Origin: Enterococcus pallens ATCC BAA-351
Lineage (GTDB): Bacteria > Bacillota > Bacilli > Lactobacillales > Enterococcaceae
Length of the DNA stretch: 64,000 nucleotides
Direction: 5' to 3'
NCBI RefSeq assembly: GCF_000407485.1
Contig: NZ_ASWD01000004.1
Coordinates: forward strand, 283,429-347,428
The notes beneath the pieces are model-generated. The model was given only the letters and a program-made list of their open reading frames with translations. It was not told where the DNA came from and made no database searches. Made by a program: the position numbers and the translations under genes. Below, one piece after another: positions 25,363-34,247 of the stretch. The stretch's first letter is position 1. Each line of letters begins with the position of its first letter.

Positions 25363-26007
25363 CTAGTTATCTACTTTACTGCTCAATTCAGTATCAATAC
25401 TTGCTAACGGATCGTCTGTTGGTGTTTCTCCATGCCACCAAGCCTGTCGGTAAGCAGTCGTGTTGCAGTTAATTGTCTCTACCTTCAATGAGATCGAAAA
25501 ATCTGCATTGTGGTATTGATCGCTGATGCTATTGGACAATCGCACCGATTCAAACAAACTGGTGGTAGGATCATTCGGCTTCACAGCTTCTTTAATATAG
25601 TAGTAATACCCATCATCACCGTATCGCCAGTCTGTGGTATTCAAATTCTCCAATATCAAATCTGTGCCAATAACTAATGACAGAACTTGTTTATTGGTAG
25701 GATCACCGGCCACATCTGCTTTTACCTCGGGCAAGACCATGACACGAATAAACTGATTGATTGTTCCGTTGTTTTTGATGGATATCTTTTTATTGATAGA
25801 CTCATTCTTCTCAATTTCAGTAGGTGCTGTGAAATTTTCCTCCACTAGTTCAGTCTCTACCTGACCCACCTGAAAATCATTCTCTTTTCGATCGGTCGCT
25901 GTCATTGCCGCATAGACAAAATAGCTGCCGCCAACTAACAGGAGCAACAAGCTTAGTACAACAACCACATAAACAGCCCGACGTACCGGATTCTTTCGTT
26001 GGTTCAT
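25363..26007 (-). CDS. BsaA/TasA-like exported protein 3, probable minor fibre subunit
   Basis: A 214-aa protein with a SipW-type N-terminus: basic start (MNQRKNPVRRA), long hydrophobic core (about 10-33), then a beta domain that opens with a Val/Glu strand and an IEKNESINKKISIKNNG segment, as in M73/TasA-like proteins. AAGGAGG precedes the ATG. It lacks a sorting motif. It is the smallest of three related proteins in operon C (27694, 26023, 25363), the usual pattern of one major and two minor subunits. The SipW-like enzyme at 29077 should process it. Assignment rests on signal type, fold pattern and context. Confidence 0.75.
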   Translation of the reverse strand: MNQRKNPVRRAVYVVVVLSLLLLLVGGSYFVYAAMTATDRKENDFQVGQVETELVEENFTAPTEIEKNESINKKISIKNNGTINQFIRVMVLPEVKADVAGDPTNKQVLSLVIGTDLILENLNTTDWRYGDDGYYYYIKEAVKPNDPTTSLFESVRLSNSISDQYHNADFSISLKVETINCNTTAYRQAWWHGETPTDDPLASIDTELSSKVDN

Positions 26008-26022
26008 CTCGTTCCTCCTTCG

Positions 26023-26877
26023 TTAGTTTCGTTGATCGATTTTTTGGTCATACATGGCATAAACTGGACTGCTTGTACTAATCGACCAATCGCTAAACAG
26101 CTCTCGGGTCAGATCATGAGCATCCATTTCTGGTACTAACTTGTATAAGGCACCTTTGTATTGATTGGCAAATTCAGCGTTTAAAGAAACACTATCCAAC
26201 AAATTAGGTGTCACCGCTTTAGGTTGCAGCACTTCGGAATAATAGAAATACCCATTTTCGTAGTACCAGTATTCGGTTGCACCTGCTGCTGGTGGATTCG
26301 CTGAATCAAAGACTTTATTTGTCTCAAAATCCAGTTCAAACCCAACTAACGAAGCAGTCCTTGCTCCATTATATTGATACGTCTGGTTCCTTAAAGTGTC
26401 ATTCGTTGCCTTGTAATACTTGCTGGCACTAATACTGTATGTGTTGCCAGAGACCCAAGTATCAGTATCCTGTACACTGATTGCAGTCGTGCTTGGAGTA
26501 CCATAAACTTTCAGATTGCCATTGCCATCTCGATCAGTATGGTTGTCATTCACTGCTGTCTCGAAAACTACCAAGAATTCCTTCAAAGAAATTCGAACCA
26601 TCGTTGGCATGTCACCCGTGTTTCGGACACGAACATTCTTTTCTTTCGTCGTTCCTGGTGCCCAACGGTAGACCTGACTGAAATCCTCTTCGACAATCGC
26701 CGAAACTCTTTTCTGATTGGCATCTGTTCGATTGACCCGTTCATCCGCCGAGGTAATCCAAGCGTAGGTACTTCCAATAATTAATAGAAGACTCAATACA
26801 AGGGAGAAGCAGGCAAACAGCCCTTTGCTTTTAACAAATGTTTGAAACAAATGCCGCCGTTTTTCTTTCTGACTCAT
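26023..26877 (-). CDS. BsaA/TasA-like exported protein 2
   Basis: About 284 aa from the ATG of MSQKEKRRHLF, which overlaps the upstream stop (ATGA) and has AGGAGGAGCAGGA before it. The hydrophobic core is about 18-40 and ends STYAWITSADERVNRT, closely matching the GTFAWITAQDQRINR region of protein 1 at 27694. Then comes the characteristic acidic strand and APGTTKEKNVRVRNTG, meaning a beta sandwich of the M73/BsaA type. No sorting motif. Probably a second fibre subunit exported by Sec and cut by the SipW-type peptidase. Confidence 0.78.
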   Translation of the reverse strand: MSQKEKRRHLFQTFVKSKGLFACFSLVLSLLLIIGSTYAWITSADERVNRTDANQKRVSAIVEEDFSQVYRWAPGTTKEKNVRVRNTGDMPTMVRISLKEFLVVFETAVNDNHTDRDGNGNLKVYGTPSTTAISVQDTDTWVSGNTYSISASKYYKATNDTLRNQTYQYNGARTASLVGFELDFETNKVFDSANPPAAGATEYWYYENGYFYYSEVLQPKAVTPNLLDSVSLNAEFANQYKGALYKLVPEMDAHDLTRELFSDWSISTSSPVYAMYDQKIDQRN

Positions 26878-27662
26878 TCCTGCTCCTCCTCTCGTCGTTT
26901 CTCCCATAAGAACAAGGCAATTAATACAAGCAACAACCCGGACAGAAATTGATACATCAGCTGTTCACCCGTTTGTGGTAAGCGTTTACCGCTGCCCGTG
27001 GATCCCGAAGAACCACCGGACCTCCCGTTGCCTGGATCGGTTATTGGCAAGTCTCTTTTTCCACTGTAACTCGTCGACGGCTCGGTAGACATCGAGGGTT
27101 CAGTAGAACTTGAAGGTTCTGTCGAAGTTGTTGGTTCCGTCGGCTGATCCTTCGTTCCCACAAAGGTCCAAGTGAAATTCAATGTACTCTGTGAGCGTAA
27201 GTCTTCATTGGTTAATGCGGAATCAATCGTAAAGATGGCCTTCATCAACTTATCCGTTCCATACTTACAAACACCTAATTCCAAAGGTGTCTTCGTCCAG
27301 TCCCGACTTCCATCACCTAACAATGGTCCTTGGTAAATTTCCTTGCCATCTAAGACCAAGGTCAAGGTAATGTGGTTCTTCCAATCTACTGACCCGCTGG
27401 AGTCAACTTCCTCTGCCAACATGCCCAAGGAAAAGGGATCTTCCAAATCCAGACTGCGGATGGTAATTTCTTTTTCGTACACATCTCCAGGGAGAATATC
27501 TACTAAATCGATGTAGTATTCTCCTTCTGAAGTGGCGTACATCCCTTCAGAATCCCCAATCACCAAGCCAGGAGGAAGTGTCTTGGCTGCTTCGACAGTT
27601 AGAGAACCGCTGAACAGAGCAAAGAGACTGAGTATTCCAATGACTATTCTGCGTATGTTCAT
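26874..27662 (-). CDS. LPXTG wall protein of operon C, probable fibre anchor
   Basis: A 262-aa protein with a signal peptide about 1-25, a beta-rich domain about 30-170 (contains a single Cys in LGVCKYG), a Pro/Ser/Thr/Glu-rich spacer with STEPS repeats about 175-200, a Gly/Ser-rich stretch, sorting motif LPQTG at 228, a hydrophobic helix and a charged tail. It sits between BsaA-like genes 1 and 2. It would be anchored to peptidoglycan by a sortase, possibly the housekeeping enzyme or the operon B double sortase, since operon C has none. A wall anchor for the BsaA-like fibre is the best guess. Confidence 0.85.
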   Translation of the reverse strand: MNIRRIVIGILSLFALFSGSLTVEAAKTLPPGLVIGDSEGMYATSEGEYYIDLVDILPGDVYEKEITIRSLDLEDPFSLGMLAEEVDSSGSVDWKNHITLTLVLDGKEIYQGPLLGDGSRDWTKTPLELGVCKYGTDKLMKAIFTIDSALTNEDLRSQSTLNFTWTFVGTKDQPTEPTTSTEPSSSTEPSMSTEPSTSYSGKRDLPITDPGNGRSGGSSGSTGSGKRLPQTGEQLMYQFLSGLLLVLIALFLWEKRREEEQE

Positions 27663-27693
27663 TCACTCCCTCCTCGCTTACCTCTTGTTCAAA

Positions 27694-29010
27694 TTAAATG
27701 CCAGCGACTAGTTTTGTCACGATTGCTGCAGTATCACCTGTTGGTGCAGAGCCACCGCCTAAGTGCCAACCAGCATCGTCTGTTAATGCTTCTTCTGTGG
27801 CCTGAACAGCTTCCATTTTCACAACTAAGTCGTAAGAAGCATTCGTGTATTCAATTCCCATAGCACTTTCAAAGACCAATTTTTCCAATAAGTTTTTGGT
27901 TGTTTCCCCAGACTTCACAGGAACAGTGTAGTAGAACCAGCCATCGTCTTCGTTGTAGACCCATTTGTCATTACCCAAAGTAGCTACATCTGTTACATCA
28001 GCACTATAGCCAATCCGGATATTGTTCTTAGCTAAACCATTTGTATCTGCTTGAACTCCTTTGTTGCCTGTACCTGTCGGAATTTGATCTGCCACTGTTG
28101 CTGGTGTTACTGCTGGTAGGTCTGTAGCGGCTGCATAGCCTAAACCACCAAATGTGTAATCATAATCTACACTGTAACGAACACCGTCTGTTCCAAGCAA
28201 TGCACGCCCTGTGTCTGCACCGTCTTCATCTGGTAGAGAAGATTCTGCCCAGTTCACAGTCGTATTCTTATAACCATTTTCGTAGTAACCGTATTTTACG
28301 TCAGTCAAAGTAAAGTTCCAGTCAGCGGCATCCAAACTGCTGTTTTCGTTGCCAACTGTAATGTTGAAAGTCATCGATTGGTATTTATTTTTGCTTGCAT
28401 CGTAGCCTGTATCGCCAGGATTTTTTCCATTGTTATCCGTATGAGTAAAGTATTCATGCATTAATTTAGCTTCATAACTGATTTTCTCCGCGCTAGTAAC
28501 TGGATCGATGGTTTTTCCACCTTTAACCAATAATTTCACGTTGTCATCAGCTGGCGTTGCCAACCCAGTAATTTGAGCGGCCGGTACTTGAACAAAACCA
28601 TCTTTGTAGGCTTGATCTCCATTGAAATTAATCGGCATATGCTTGTTCAAGCCTGAGTCATTTGCTACATACGTGTATTTTGCGCCCGTAACTGAACTTG
28701 GATCGTACTTTTCAGCACCTAATTTGTCTAAGTGCTTCAACACTTCTTCATAAGACACCCGAACAAATACACTCGCTGTACCGGTATTAGATACGGCAAC
28801 TTCCTTAGTAGCTTCGGTTCCTGGTACTAATGGTTTTGGTTCCCAGGTTTCCTTTACTGTTACACTGTTGTCATTAACTGCTGCAGATTCCGCCCGGTTA
28901 ATCCGTTGATCCTGTGCAGTGATCCAGGCAAACGTCCCGGAGATGGCTGCGATTAACGCTAAAGCTGCCGCTGCAGCCATCAGCTTTTTCTTCTTACTAT
29001 TCTTCTTCAT
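27694..29010 (-). CDS. BsaA/TasA-like exported protein 1, probable major fibre subunit
   Basis: A 438-aa protein with a SipW-type signal: basic start (MKKNSKKKKLM), Ala-rich core (11-28) ending GTFAWITAQDQRINR, then VTVKETWEPKPLVPGTEATKE characteristic of the CPF_0494/BsaA family. The rest is a large beta domain with many Asp, Asn and Thr and no Cys. AGGAGG precedes the ATG. Clostridium perfringens BsaA forms extracellular fibres after SipW processing, so this is likely the main polymer unit. It is the first of three related genes and follows the SipW-type peptidase gene. No sorting motif. Confidence 0.82.
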   Translation of the reverse strand: MKKNSKKKKLMAAAAALALIAAISGTFAWITAQDQRINRAESAAVNDNSVTVKETWEPKPLVPGTEATKEVAVSNTGTASVFVRVSYEEVLKHLDKLGAEKYDPSSVTGAKYTYVANDSGLNKHMPINFNGDQAYKDGFVQVPAAQITGLATPADDNVKLLVKGGKTIDPVTSAEKISYEAKLMHEYFTHTDNNGKNPGDTGYDASKNKYQSMTFNITVGNENSSLDAADWNFTLTDVKYGYYENGYKNTTVNWAESSLPDEDGADTGRALLGTDGVRYSVDYDYTFGGLGYAAATDLPAVTPATVADQIPTGTGNKGVQADTNGLAKNNIRIGYSADVTDVATLGNDKWVYNEDDGWFYYTVPVKSGETTKNLLEKLVFESAMGIEYTNASYDLVVKMEAVQATEEALTDDAGWHLGGGSAPTGDTAAIVTKLVAGI

Positions 29011-29076
29011 TCCTTTTTCCTCCTATTGTTTTCCTTTTTTTGTTTTTTTATATAAACAACTGTCAAACACAGCTGG

Positions 29077-30093
29077 TTATACCCCTCTTGGATAATTTCT
29101 TTGTTTGTTTGGCCTTCTAGCTGGTTCCGGCTGTAGAAAATAGGCTTTGAGAACCAGAAAGAACCCGAAAGTTGATAAGACACAAACAATACATAACCAC
29201 AGATTTTCCTGCACAAAATTCAACACACTACCCATTTTGGGAATGATAAAAGTGACTTTTCCGTAGACTTTATCAGCTGAAATCGGTGGGTCTTTACTAT
29301 TGTTGGCATCTCCTTTGGTAACAATGTAGTCCCCCTCTTGGCCGTTCAATTCGGTTAAGCGCTCCACCATTCTATGGGTTAGATACCGATCGCCCTCGCC
29401 CACTTGGAAGGTAACAATGTCGCCTTCTTTGACTTGGCTGCCATCCGTCATTTTCACCAGCACAATGTCGCCTGCATAGAAGCCTCGTGAAGGTGAATCA
29501 GGTTGCGGAGCCATGGAGTTGGTTAGTACTTGATAAAAGCGATAGCCAAAGATCGCCGCATCAGATTTCTCGCTAAAAGCAAACATCAGTGAACTAAGTA
29601 AAATTCCAATCGTCAACGTGTAGAAAAACAAATTGTAGATAAACAAGAATATCTTCCGATTCGTGGATTTCTTCGCCTCCTGTAAAGGCTGTGCCCCCTG
29701 TGTTGGAGGCATTGGTCGCTGAGGTCTGACTCCTCTTGGTGGAAGCATTCGCTCACGATCATATGTCTCATAGCTTGCTTCCAGTCTAGGATGCGAATTG
29801 TGTGTCCGACGGTTTGACTGATAGCCGTCTGAATAATCATTCGGATAATTGTCTGGATATCTCCTTCTAGACTCACTACTTCTAGGGTTTCCTCGCTGAC
29901 CACTCGATTTTCTAGCTGGCTCACGATACACCTGTTCTGTCGGCCGTCTTGGATAAGGCCTGCCATGATCCGGGTAATCCTCTTCCTCGTCATACCTTCT
30001 TGGTGGTCGTCGATTGGAAGGGGGACGTTCATCACGATAGGGCGGTTCATCATATTCGTAATCCCGTTCTCGGTAGCCTCGTTGTCTCGACAT
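29077..30093 (-). CDS. sipW: SipW-type (ER-type) signal peptidase with long cytosolic N-terminus
   Basis: A 338-aa peptidase. Residues 1-140 are low-complexity and rich in Arg, Tyr, Pro, Asp and Glu, unlike typical SipW proteins of about 190 aa. A membrane helix at about 147-170 is followed by the catalytic domain with Ser193 in LTNSMAP and His240 in YLTHRMVE: the Ser/His pair of ER-type enzymes, not the Ser/Lys of bacterial type I. KGDANNSKDP matches the third conserved box. A second helix is near 300-320. It should process the TasA/BsaA-like proteins encoded next to it. The N-terminal extension resembles the Tyr/Asp-rich start of the DivIVA-like proteins in composition, which may tie it to the cytosolic scaffold. 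Confidence 0.87.
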   Translation of the reverse strand: MSRQRGYRERDYEYDEPPYRDERPPSNRRPPRRYDEEEDYPDHGRPYPRRPTEQVYREPARKSSGQRGNPRSSESRRRYPDNYPNDYSDGYQSNRRTHNSHPRLEASYETYDRERMLPPRGVRPQRPMPPTQGAQPLQEAKKSTNRKIFLFIYNLFFYTLTIGILLSSLMFAFSEKSDAAIFGYRFYQVLTNSMAPQPDSPSRGFYAGDIVLVKMTDGSQVKEGDIVTFQVGEGDRYLTHRMVERLTELNGQEGDYIVTKGDANNSKDPPISADKVYGKVTFIIPKMGSVLNFVQENLWLCIVCVLSTFGFFLVLKAYFLQPEPARRPNKQRNYPRGV

Positions 30094-30106
30094 ATCTCCC
30101 CTTCTT

Positions 30107-31213
30107 TCATTGCGCCATTCGATTGCCTGCCACCTCTTTTGCCGGTCGCTGAGTAATCGATGGAAGTATTACCACTGGTTGTTTAGTCTCACTTGTCAGA
30201 ATCTTTGCTTTTTCGGCTGTGCTTGATTCCGTTCTTTCGTTTTTTTCCCGCTCTATAGGTGCTTCAGCACTTTCATTGGAAGCTGCTGAGTCTTTGGACG
30301 AAGGAATGGTTTCTTCCCTATTAGGCTCTGCATCATACATTGTTAAGTGATAAGTTTCGATTAACGCATTCAGCTTCTTATCGTAAGAAGTGTCTGTCGC
30401 GTACTTTCCAGTCAGTGCTTTCGTCGCCACTTGGTAACTCTCTGCGTATTCTTTCCAAGTTGCCTGATAAAAGCCTGCATTCCCCGAAATACCCTTTTTC
30501 AGTAACACTGCATAGTCTTCTAAAGATTCTTTGTAGCTGGGATACTGTCGAAAAGCCGATTGAATCGTGTACAGCTGACCGTTTCCTTTGTCTTCTTGCG
30601 TATTAAATGACACGTTTTTCCCTTGATAACTCCCTTTAATTCCAAATAAATTGTGATGCGGTGGTCGTGCCAGCTGACTGTTGCCCGATCCTGTTTCCAA
30701 AATTGCTTGAGCAATCATGACTGAGGCATAGAGTCCTTCATTCCAGGCAATGGTCTGTGCATCTTTCCCAATCGATTGGATGAACTCTTCAGTCGTTTGA
30801 TTTTTCACTACGGAGAACTGATAATTTTCTTCTACCTTCGCTGCTGGCAAGGTGGTTTGAACCTTCGTAACTTCTTCTGGAATTTTTGAGACAGAAGCAG
30901 TAGATTCCTTTGTAGATTCTTCCGTTGTTTTTTCAGTTTCACTTGTCGCTATTGTTGAGGAAGCAGCCTCGTTAACATCGCTACCGCTGATTTCTTCTAT
31001 AGAAGAAGATTCTTTAGCCACAGTTGATTCTTCAGGTACGTTGCTTACTTCGCTAACCGCGGTTGAACTGCTCTCCATCTTTGGTATCGCTTCTTGTTGC
31101 GAAGAAATCGACGCTCTCGTTTCAGCGGATACCGTTTGTTTTACTTGAGCTTGATAACCGGCTGCTAATCCTCCAGCCATAACCACACACACCAACAAGA
31201 CTTTACCCTTCAT
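30107..31213 (-). CDS. Secreted glucosaminidase of operon C
   Basis: A 368-aa secreted protein: signal peptide about 1-30, Ser/Glu/Thr-rich stretch about 35-125, glucosaminidase (Pfam glucosaminidase type) domain about 145-290 (MIAQAILETGSGNSQLA, NLFGIKGSYQG, ALTGKYATD), and a Ser/Glu/Lys-rich tail to the C-terminus. It closely resembles the middle domain of the operon B hydrolase but has no CHAP domain. It should cleave the glycan backbone. Its start overlaps the preceding gene by 11 bases. Presence of a hydrolase in both operons supports local wall opening during fibre assembly. Confidence 0.88.
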   Translation of the reverse strand: MKGKVLLVCVVMAGGLAAGYQAQVKQTVSAETRASISSQQEAIPKMESSSTAVSEVSNVPEESTVAKESSSIEEISGSDVNEAASSTIATSETEKTTEESTKESTASVSKIPEEVTKVQTTLPAAKVEENYQFSVVKNQTTEEFIQSIGKDAQTIAWNEGLYASVMIAQAILETGSGNSQLARPPHHNLFGIKGSYQGKNVSFNTQEDKGNGQLYTIQSAFRQYPSYKESLEDYAVLLKKGISGNAGFYQATWKEYAESYQVATKALTGKYATDTSYDKKLNALIETYHLTMYDAEPNREETIPSSKDSAASNESAEAPIEREKNERTESSTAEKAKILTSETKQPVVILPSITQRPAKEVAGNRMAQ

Positions 31214-31517
31214 CTTGCTTCCGCCTTTCCTGCGGTCGTGGCTGTGGTCGTTCTCTTGGCCTTCTTGGTCGAGCGGCTGCCTGCTTCAGCTTCATCAGAA
31301 CGCTATGATAATGTAATGCTGTGATTCGTAAATACAGTGCAAGTACCATTAGCAGCATCAACAGAAATAACTGACTGACCGTTACCACATTTTGGAAATC
31401 CGTAAAATAGAAAAAGATTCCTAACACTAATACCCCCAGTAACACGACCAAAGAAAAGAGCCAATAAACCCAATACCAGAAGGTGTACCATTCAATTTTT
31501 TCCTGCAATGTCTTCAT
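31203..31517 (-). CDS. Two-helix membrane protein of operon C
   Basis: A 104-aa protein with two hydrophobic helices (about 15-37 and 46-66) and a C-terminal tail rich in Arg, Pro and Gln (repeats of RPR and RPQPR), predicted cytosolic. It overlaps the next gene by 11 bases and the signal peptidase stop by 4. No family recognised. The Arg/Pro tail could bind the acidic, Tyr-rich coiled-coil proteins of the same operon; that is inference. Confidence 0.7.
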   Translation of the reverse strand: MKTLQEKIEWYTFWYWVYWLFSLVVLLGVLVLGIFFYFTDFQNVVTVSQLFLLMLLMVLALYLRITALHYHSVLMKLKQAAARPRRPRERPQPRPQERRKQDEG

Positions 31518-31957
31518 TTAACCTGTACCCCTTCTTTTACAACGCCTAAAATTTGTTCTTCAGTAATCAAGCCGAAATGGCGGCTGTCTTCAGAAATAGA
31601 ACGGTTATCACCTAAAATAAAGTAATAGCCTTCTGGAATCTTGTCTCTTGAGAAGTCATTCCAGTTAAAGTCTTCTGTGTCTTTAGCAAATTCATCTGGA
31701 ACTAGTTTCTTATTCACATACAATTGCCCATTCCGATAAGTAATTCGTTCATGAGGCAGTCCAATAATTCGTTTCAAATAAAGTCCCTCTGGATTATCTG
31801 GCGGATGCAGCACCACGACATCGAAGCGTTTTGGTTTACGATGTGAAATGATCTGAATCACCTCCTGCTCCTTAAATGTTGGGTTCATTGATTCCCCACT
31901 GACTGAATACTTGGGATACAGCCAGTGATACATCCGAAACGAACTAAAAAAGATCAA
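31514..31957 (-). CDS. Type I signal peptidase of operon C, start uncertain
   Basis: At least 147 aa. Catalytic Ser23 (in SGESMNPTF) and Lys62 (in LYLKRIIGLP) are present, with the GDNRSISEDSRHFG box. The only standard start is a TTG at 31957, which would cut the N-terminal membrane helix short. The frame stays open to the stop of the upstream gene and encodes a hydrophobic helix (LLIKASVVFILCYLIFF) after an AGAGG that could be a ribosome site, but no ATG, GTG or TTG lies there. A rare start codon or a sequencing error is possible. Family members need that helix, so the real start is probably near 32015. Confidence 0.85.
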   Translation of the reverse strand: MIFFSSFRMYHWLYPKYSVSGESMNPTFKEQEVIQIISHRKPKRFDVVVLHPPDNPEGLYLKRIIGLPHERITYRNGQLYVNKKLVPDEFAKDTEDFNWNDFSRDKIPEGYYFILGDNRSISEDSRHFGLITEEQILGVVKEGVQVK

Positions 31958-32029
31958 GTAACATAGAATAAAAACAACGCTTGCTTTTATTAGAAGCGGC
32001 CAGCGAGAAAATAGCTTGAATCCTCTACC

Positions 32030-33196
32030 TCAACCAGCCTCCTGAGCTTCTTTGATCGGTGCATCCTTTTGTTCTCGAACCATTCGTTCCAGCAAGGCAC
32101 TTTCTCCTTGAAGTAAATCGAAGTAGACTGCCTTACTCAACAAATTGTCGTAATCCATCTTCATCAGCTTCACATATGGCTTTCTGAACCATGGTCTGGC
32201 ATGTACCTTGGCTCGCGACTCGATTACCTGGCATTCATACAAGACAAAGTGAATGTCTCTGGCTGAAAGATTGGCTTTAATTTGTTTCACTTGATCCCGT
32301 TCATACACTAGCTTGTTGCCAGTCACGGTCATTTTTTCAGTTTTATTCACCAGCTCACCATTCAGGTTCCACATCTGTTCCAGAAATCTTGCCTTCTGAA
32401 GCAGATAGGTATATTCCCGCAAGCTGATCTTGATTCGTTTGTCCCAATCATTTTCTTCTTTGTTTTCCCGCTCAAAGTATTGGATACCGCTGTAGAGCAT
32501 GGATAATTCTAGTTTTTCAATCACCATCTCCAGCTTTTGATTGACTGCTCGTAATCTAGCCTTGCTTTGACTTTCGTGTTTGACTTCTTCCTGTTGGACC
32601 CGGTTAACAGATACTTCCGCTTCCTTGACTTGCTCTTCTGCCTGCTTGATTGGAACAGTTTCGCTTTCGGGTTTGTCTTTCGACTTGGGCGGTACATCTG
32701 ACAGATGTTGGCCTGCCAATTCGAGCAATAACTGCTCTGCTCGCTCCAAGGCTTCTTCGGCAGACAAAGGAAACTGTTGGGTCAAGCTGTCCTCCAAATG
32801 AATTGCAAATGGAAAACCGGCATCGCGAAAGGTCAACGGAATAAAGTCAAAACGATAGACACGACGTCCATACTTTGGTTCTTCCGTCTGAGCCTTGACC
32901 CAAGCAAATTGCGGGAAGAATTGATGCAGCGATTGCCAGAAACTCGACCAATCAAAATAGCCGGTTGGCAATAACAGCTCTGCATGATAGCTGCTGTTCA
33001 TCAGACGAAATAATTGCTCAAAGTGCTGGTAAATCTTTCTCCGTTGATCCTCATTCAGAGTGCCATGAGGTGCATACAAATACTCACACGCCCGTTCAAT
33101 TTCTTCTAACAGAGGTTGTGTGATTAACTCCTCTTGCATAATGGGAGCTGGAGTGGGATATAAGGCGAGTTGATTCTGTGCTTGCTTCACCAACAA
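32030..33196 (-). CDS. Operon C second gene, coiled-coil cytosolic protein
   Basis: A 388-aa protein starting at TTG (33196) or the following GTG, after AGAGGGG; its paralog at the left edge uses the same region. Residues about 1-165 look globular (EIERACEYLYAPHGTLNEDQ, PTGYFDWSSFWQSLHQFFPQF). 170-230 is Glu/Lys/Gln-rich coil. 235-380 is helical with many charged residues, predicted coil and interaction surface. No signal peptide or membrane segment. It lies 12 bases after the DivIVA-like gene; together they form a conserved pair at the head of operons A and C. Function unknown; likely a cytoplasmic assembly factor. Confidence 0.78.
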   Translation of the reverse strand: MLVKQAQNQLALYPTPAPIMQEELITQPLLEEIERACEYLYAPHGTLNEDQRRKIYQHFEQLFRLMNSSYHAELLLPTGYFDWSSFWQSLHQFFPQFAWVKAQTEEPKYGRRVYRFDFIPLTFRDAGFPFAIHLEDSLTQQFPLSAEEALERAEQLLLELAGQHLSDVPPKSKDKPESETVPIKQAEEQVKEAEVSVNRVQQEEVKHESQSKARLRAVNQKLEMVIEKLELSMLYSGIQYFERENKEENDWDKRIKISLREYTYLLQKARFLEQMWNLNGELVNKTEKMTVTGNKLVYERDQVKQIKANLSARDIHFVLYECQVIESRAKVHARPWFRKPYVKLMKMDYDNLLSKAVYFDLLQGESALLERMVREQKDAPIKEAQEAG

Positions 33197-33208
33197 TCAT
33201 CCCCTCTT

Positions 33209-34159
33209 CTATTCGTCATCCAACAAGTTGTCGCTTGTCGCTAACAAACGTACAAAAAATTGGGTGGTTTCTTCTTGGACCGAACGCAGACGCTTGCGGT
33301 AATTTTTGATTTCCTGCTTCATCACGCGTAATTCCAGTGAAGCATCATGAATCACTTGATGGGCTTCTTGTTCAGCCTGACTGCGAATGCCTTTGGCTTC
33401 GTATTCAGCCCGTTCTAAAATTGCTCGCTCCTGTTTCTTCGTTTCAATCAGAATCGTCGCCAACTCTGCCTTCATGTCTTCATTTTCTTTTTGCGTTTGT
33501 CTCAAGGTGTCAATTTGACGTTGGGCCTGAGCCAAGGCTTCACTTTGGTGAGTTTGATCCTTTTGCAGATCACTCTTCAATTGAGACAAGCGATCCTTCA
33601 ACTCATTGATTTGTTGGTCCTTTGCTGCCAGCTGTGCTTGGATTTTTTGTTGATTTTCTGTTTGCAGGGCTTGAAGCTCGCGTTTCTTTTCTTCTCGCAA
33701 GGATTCTATTTGTTGCTCTGTTTTGGTCTGATACTCCTGCAAAGCTTGATCTTTTTCAGTCAGGGTAGTCGCCATCCCTGTCATTTCAGTTTGTTTCACT
33801 TCCAGTTGATGCTTCAACTGAGCAACGGTTTCTTCCAACCGTTCCACTTCCTGTTGCAGATGAGTGTCTGGTTGTCTTCCGGATTCCTCTTCCATTTTTG
33901 GCGCTGAGAAAACTTCTTTCTCTTCTTCGTATCTGGCATCGTATCGTTCGTCGGCAGGCGGTGCTGGTCGCCGCCTGGAACGTCGCTCTCCGCGATCATA
34001 GTCGCTATAGTTTTCCATGGGACGCTCGTACTCATCCTCTGGGTAGGAATCGTACCCATAATCGTCCTCATATCCTTCGTTATCGTAGTCATCGTAATAG
34101 TAGTCTTCTTGATGAGCTTCCTGATACGCCTCTTTTTTCTGCTTGCCAAATCCGAACAT
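33209..34159 (-). CDS. DivIVA-like coiled-coil protein, first gene of operon C
   Basis: A 316-aa paralog of the protein at 657. Same N-terminal MFGFGKQKK followed by a Tyr/Asp/Glu-rich tract, Arg cluster, coiled coil about 95-225 and conserved C-terminal helices. The two ends match the paralog almost exactly, but about 60 central residues of the coil are different and 11 residues longer, so the genes are mosaic. Its start is 88 bases left of invertible cassette 3. Likely expressed only when that cassette is inverted. Confidence 0.78.
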   Translation of the reverse strand: MFGFGKQKKEAYQEAHQEDYYYDDYDNEGYEDDYGYDSYPEDEYERPMENYSDYDRGERRSRRRPAPPADERYDARYEEEKEVFSAPKMEEESGRQPDTHLQQEVERLEETVAQLKHQLEVKQTEMTGMATTLTEKDQALQEYQTKTEQQIESLREEKKRELQALQTENQQKIQAQLAAKDQQINELKDRLSQLKSDLQKDQTHQSEALAQAQRQIDTLRQTQKENEDMKAELATILIETKKQERAILERAEYEAKGIRSQAEQEAHQVIHDASLELRVMKQEIKNYRKRLRSVQEETTQFFVRLLATSDNLLDDE

Positions 34160-34247
34160 GCAGCTTCCCCCTCTGTCTCTTCCTATATCCTTTGATAAAT
34201 GTCATTTATTCCTCTATACTTTTGATAAGCAAATATGCCGTTTGTTC

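Noticed and set aside
33491..33907. Rightward open frame of 138 codons
   Set aside because: It is the complement of the coiled-coil gene; the Leu/Phe-rich product reflects antisense of Gln/Glu/Lys codons.
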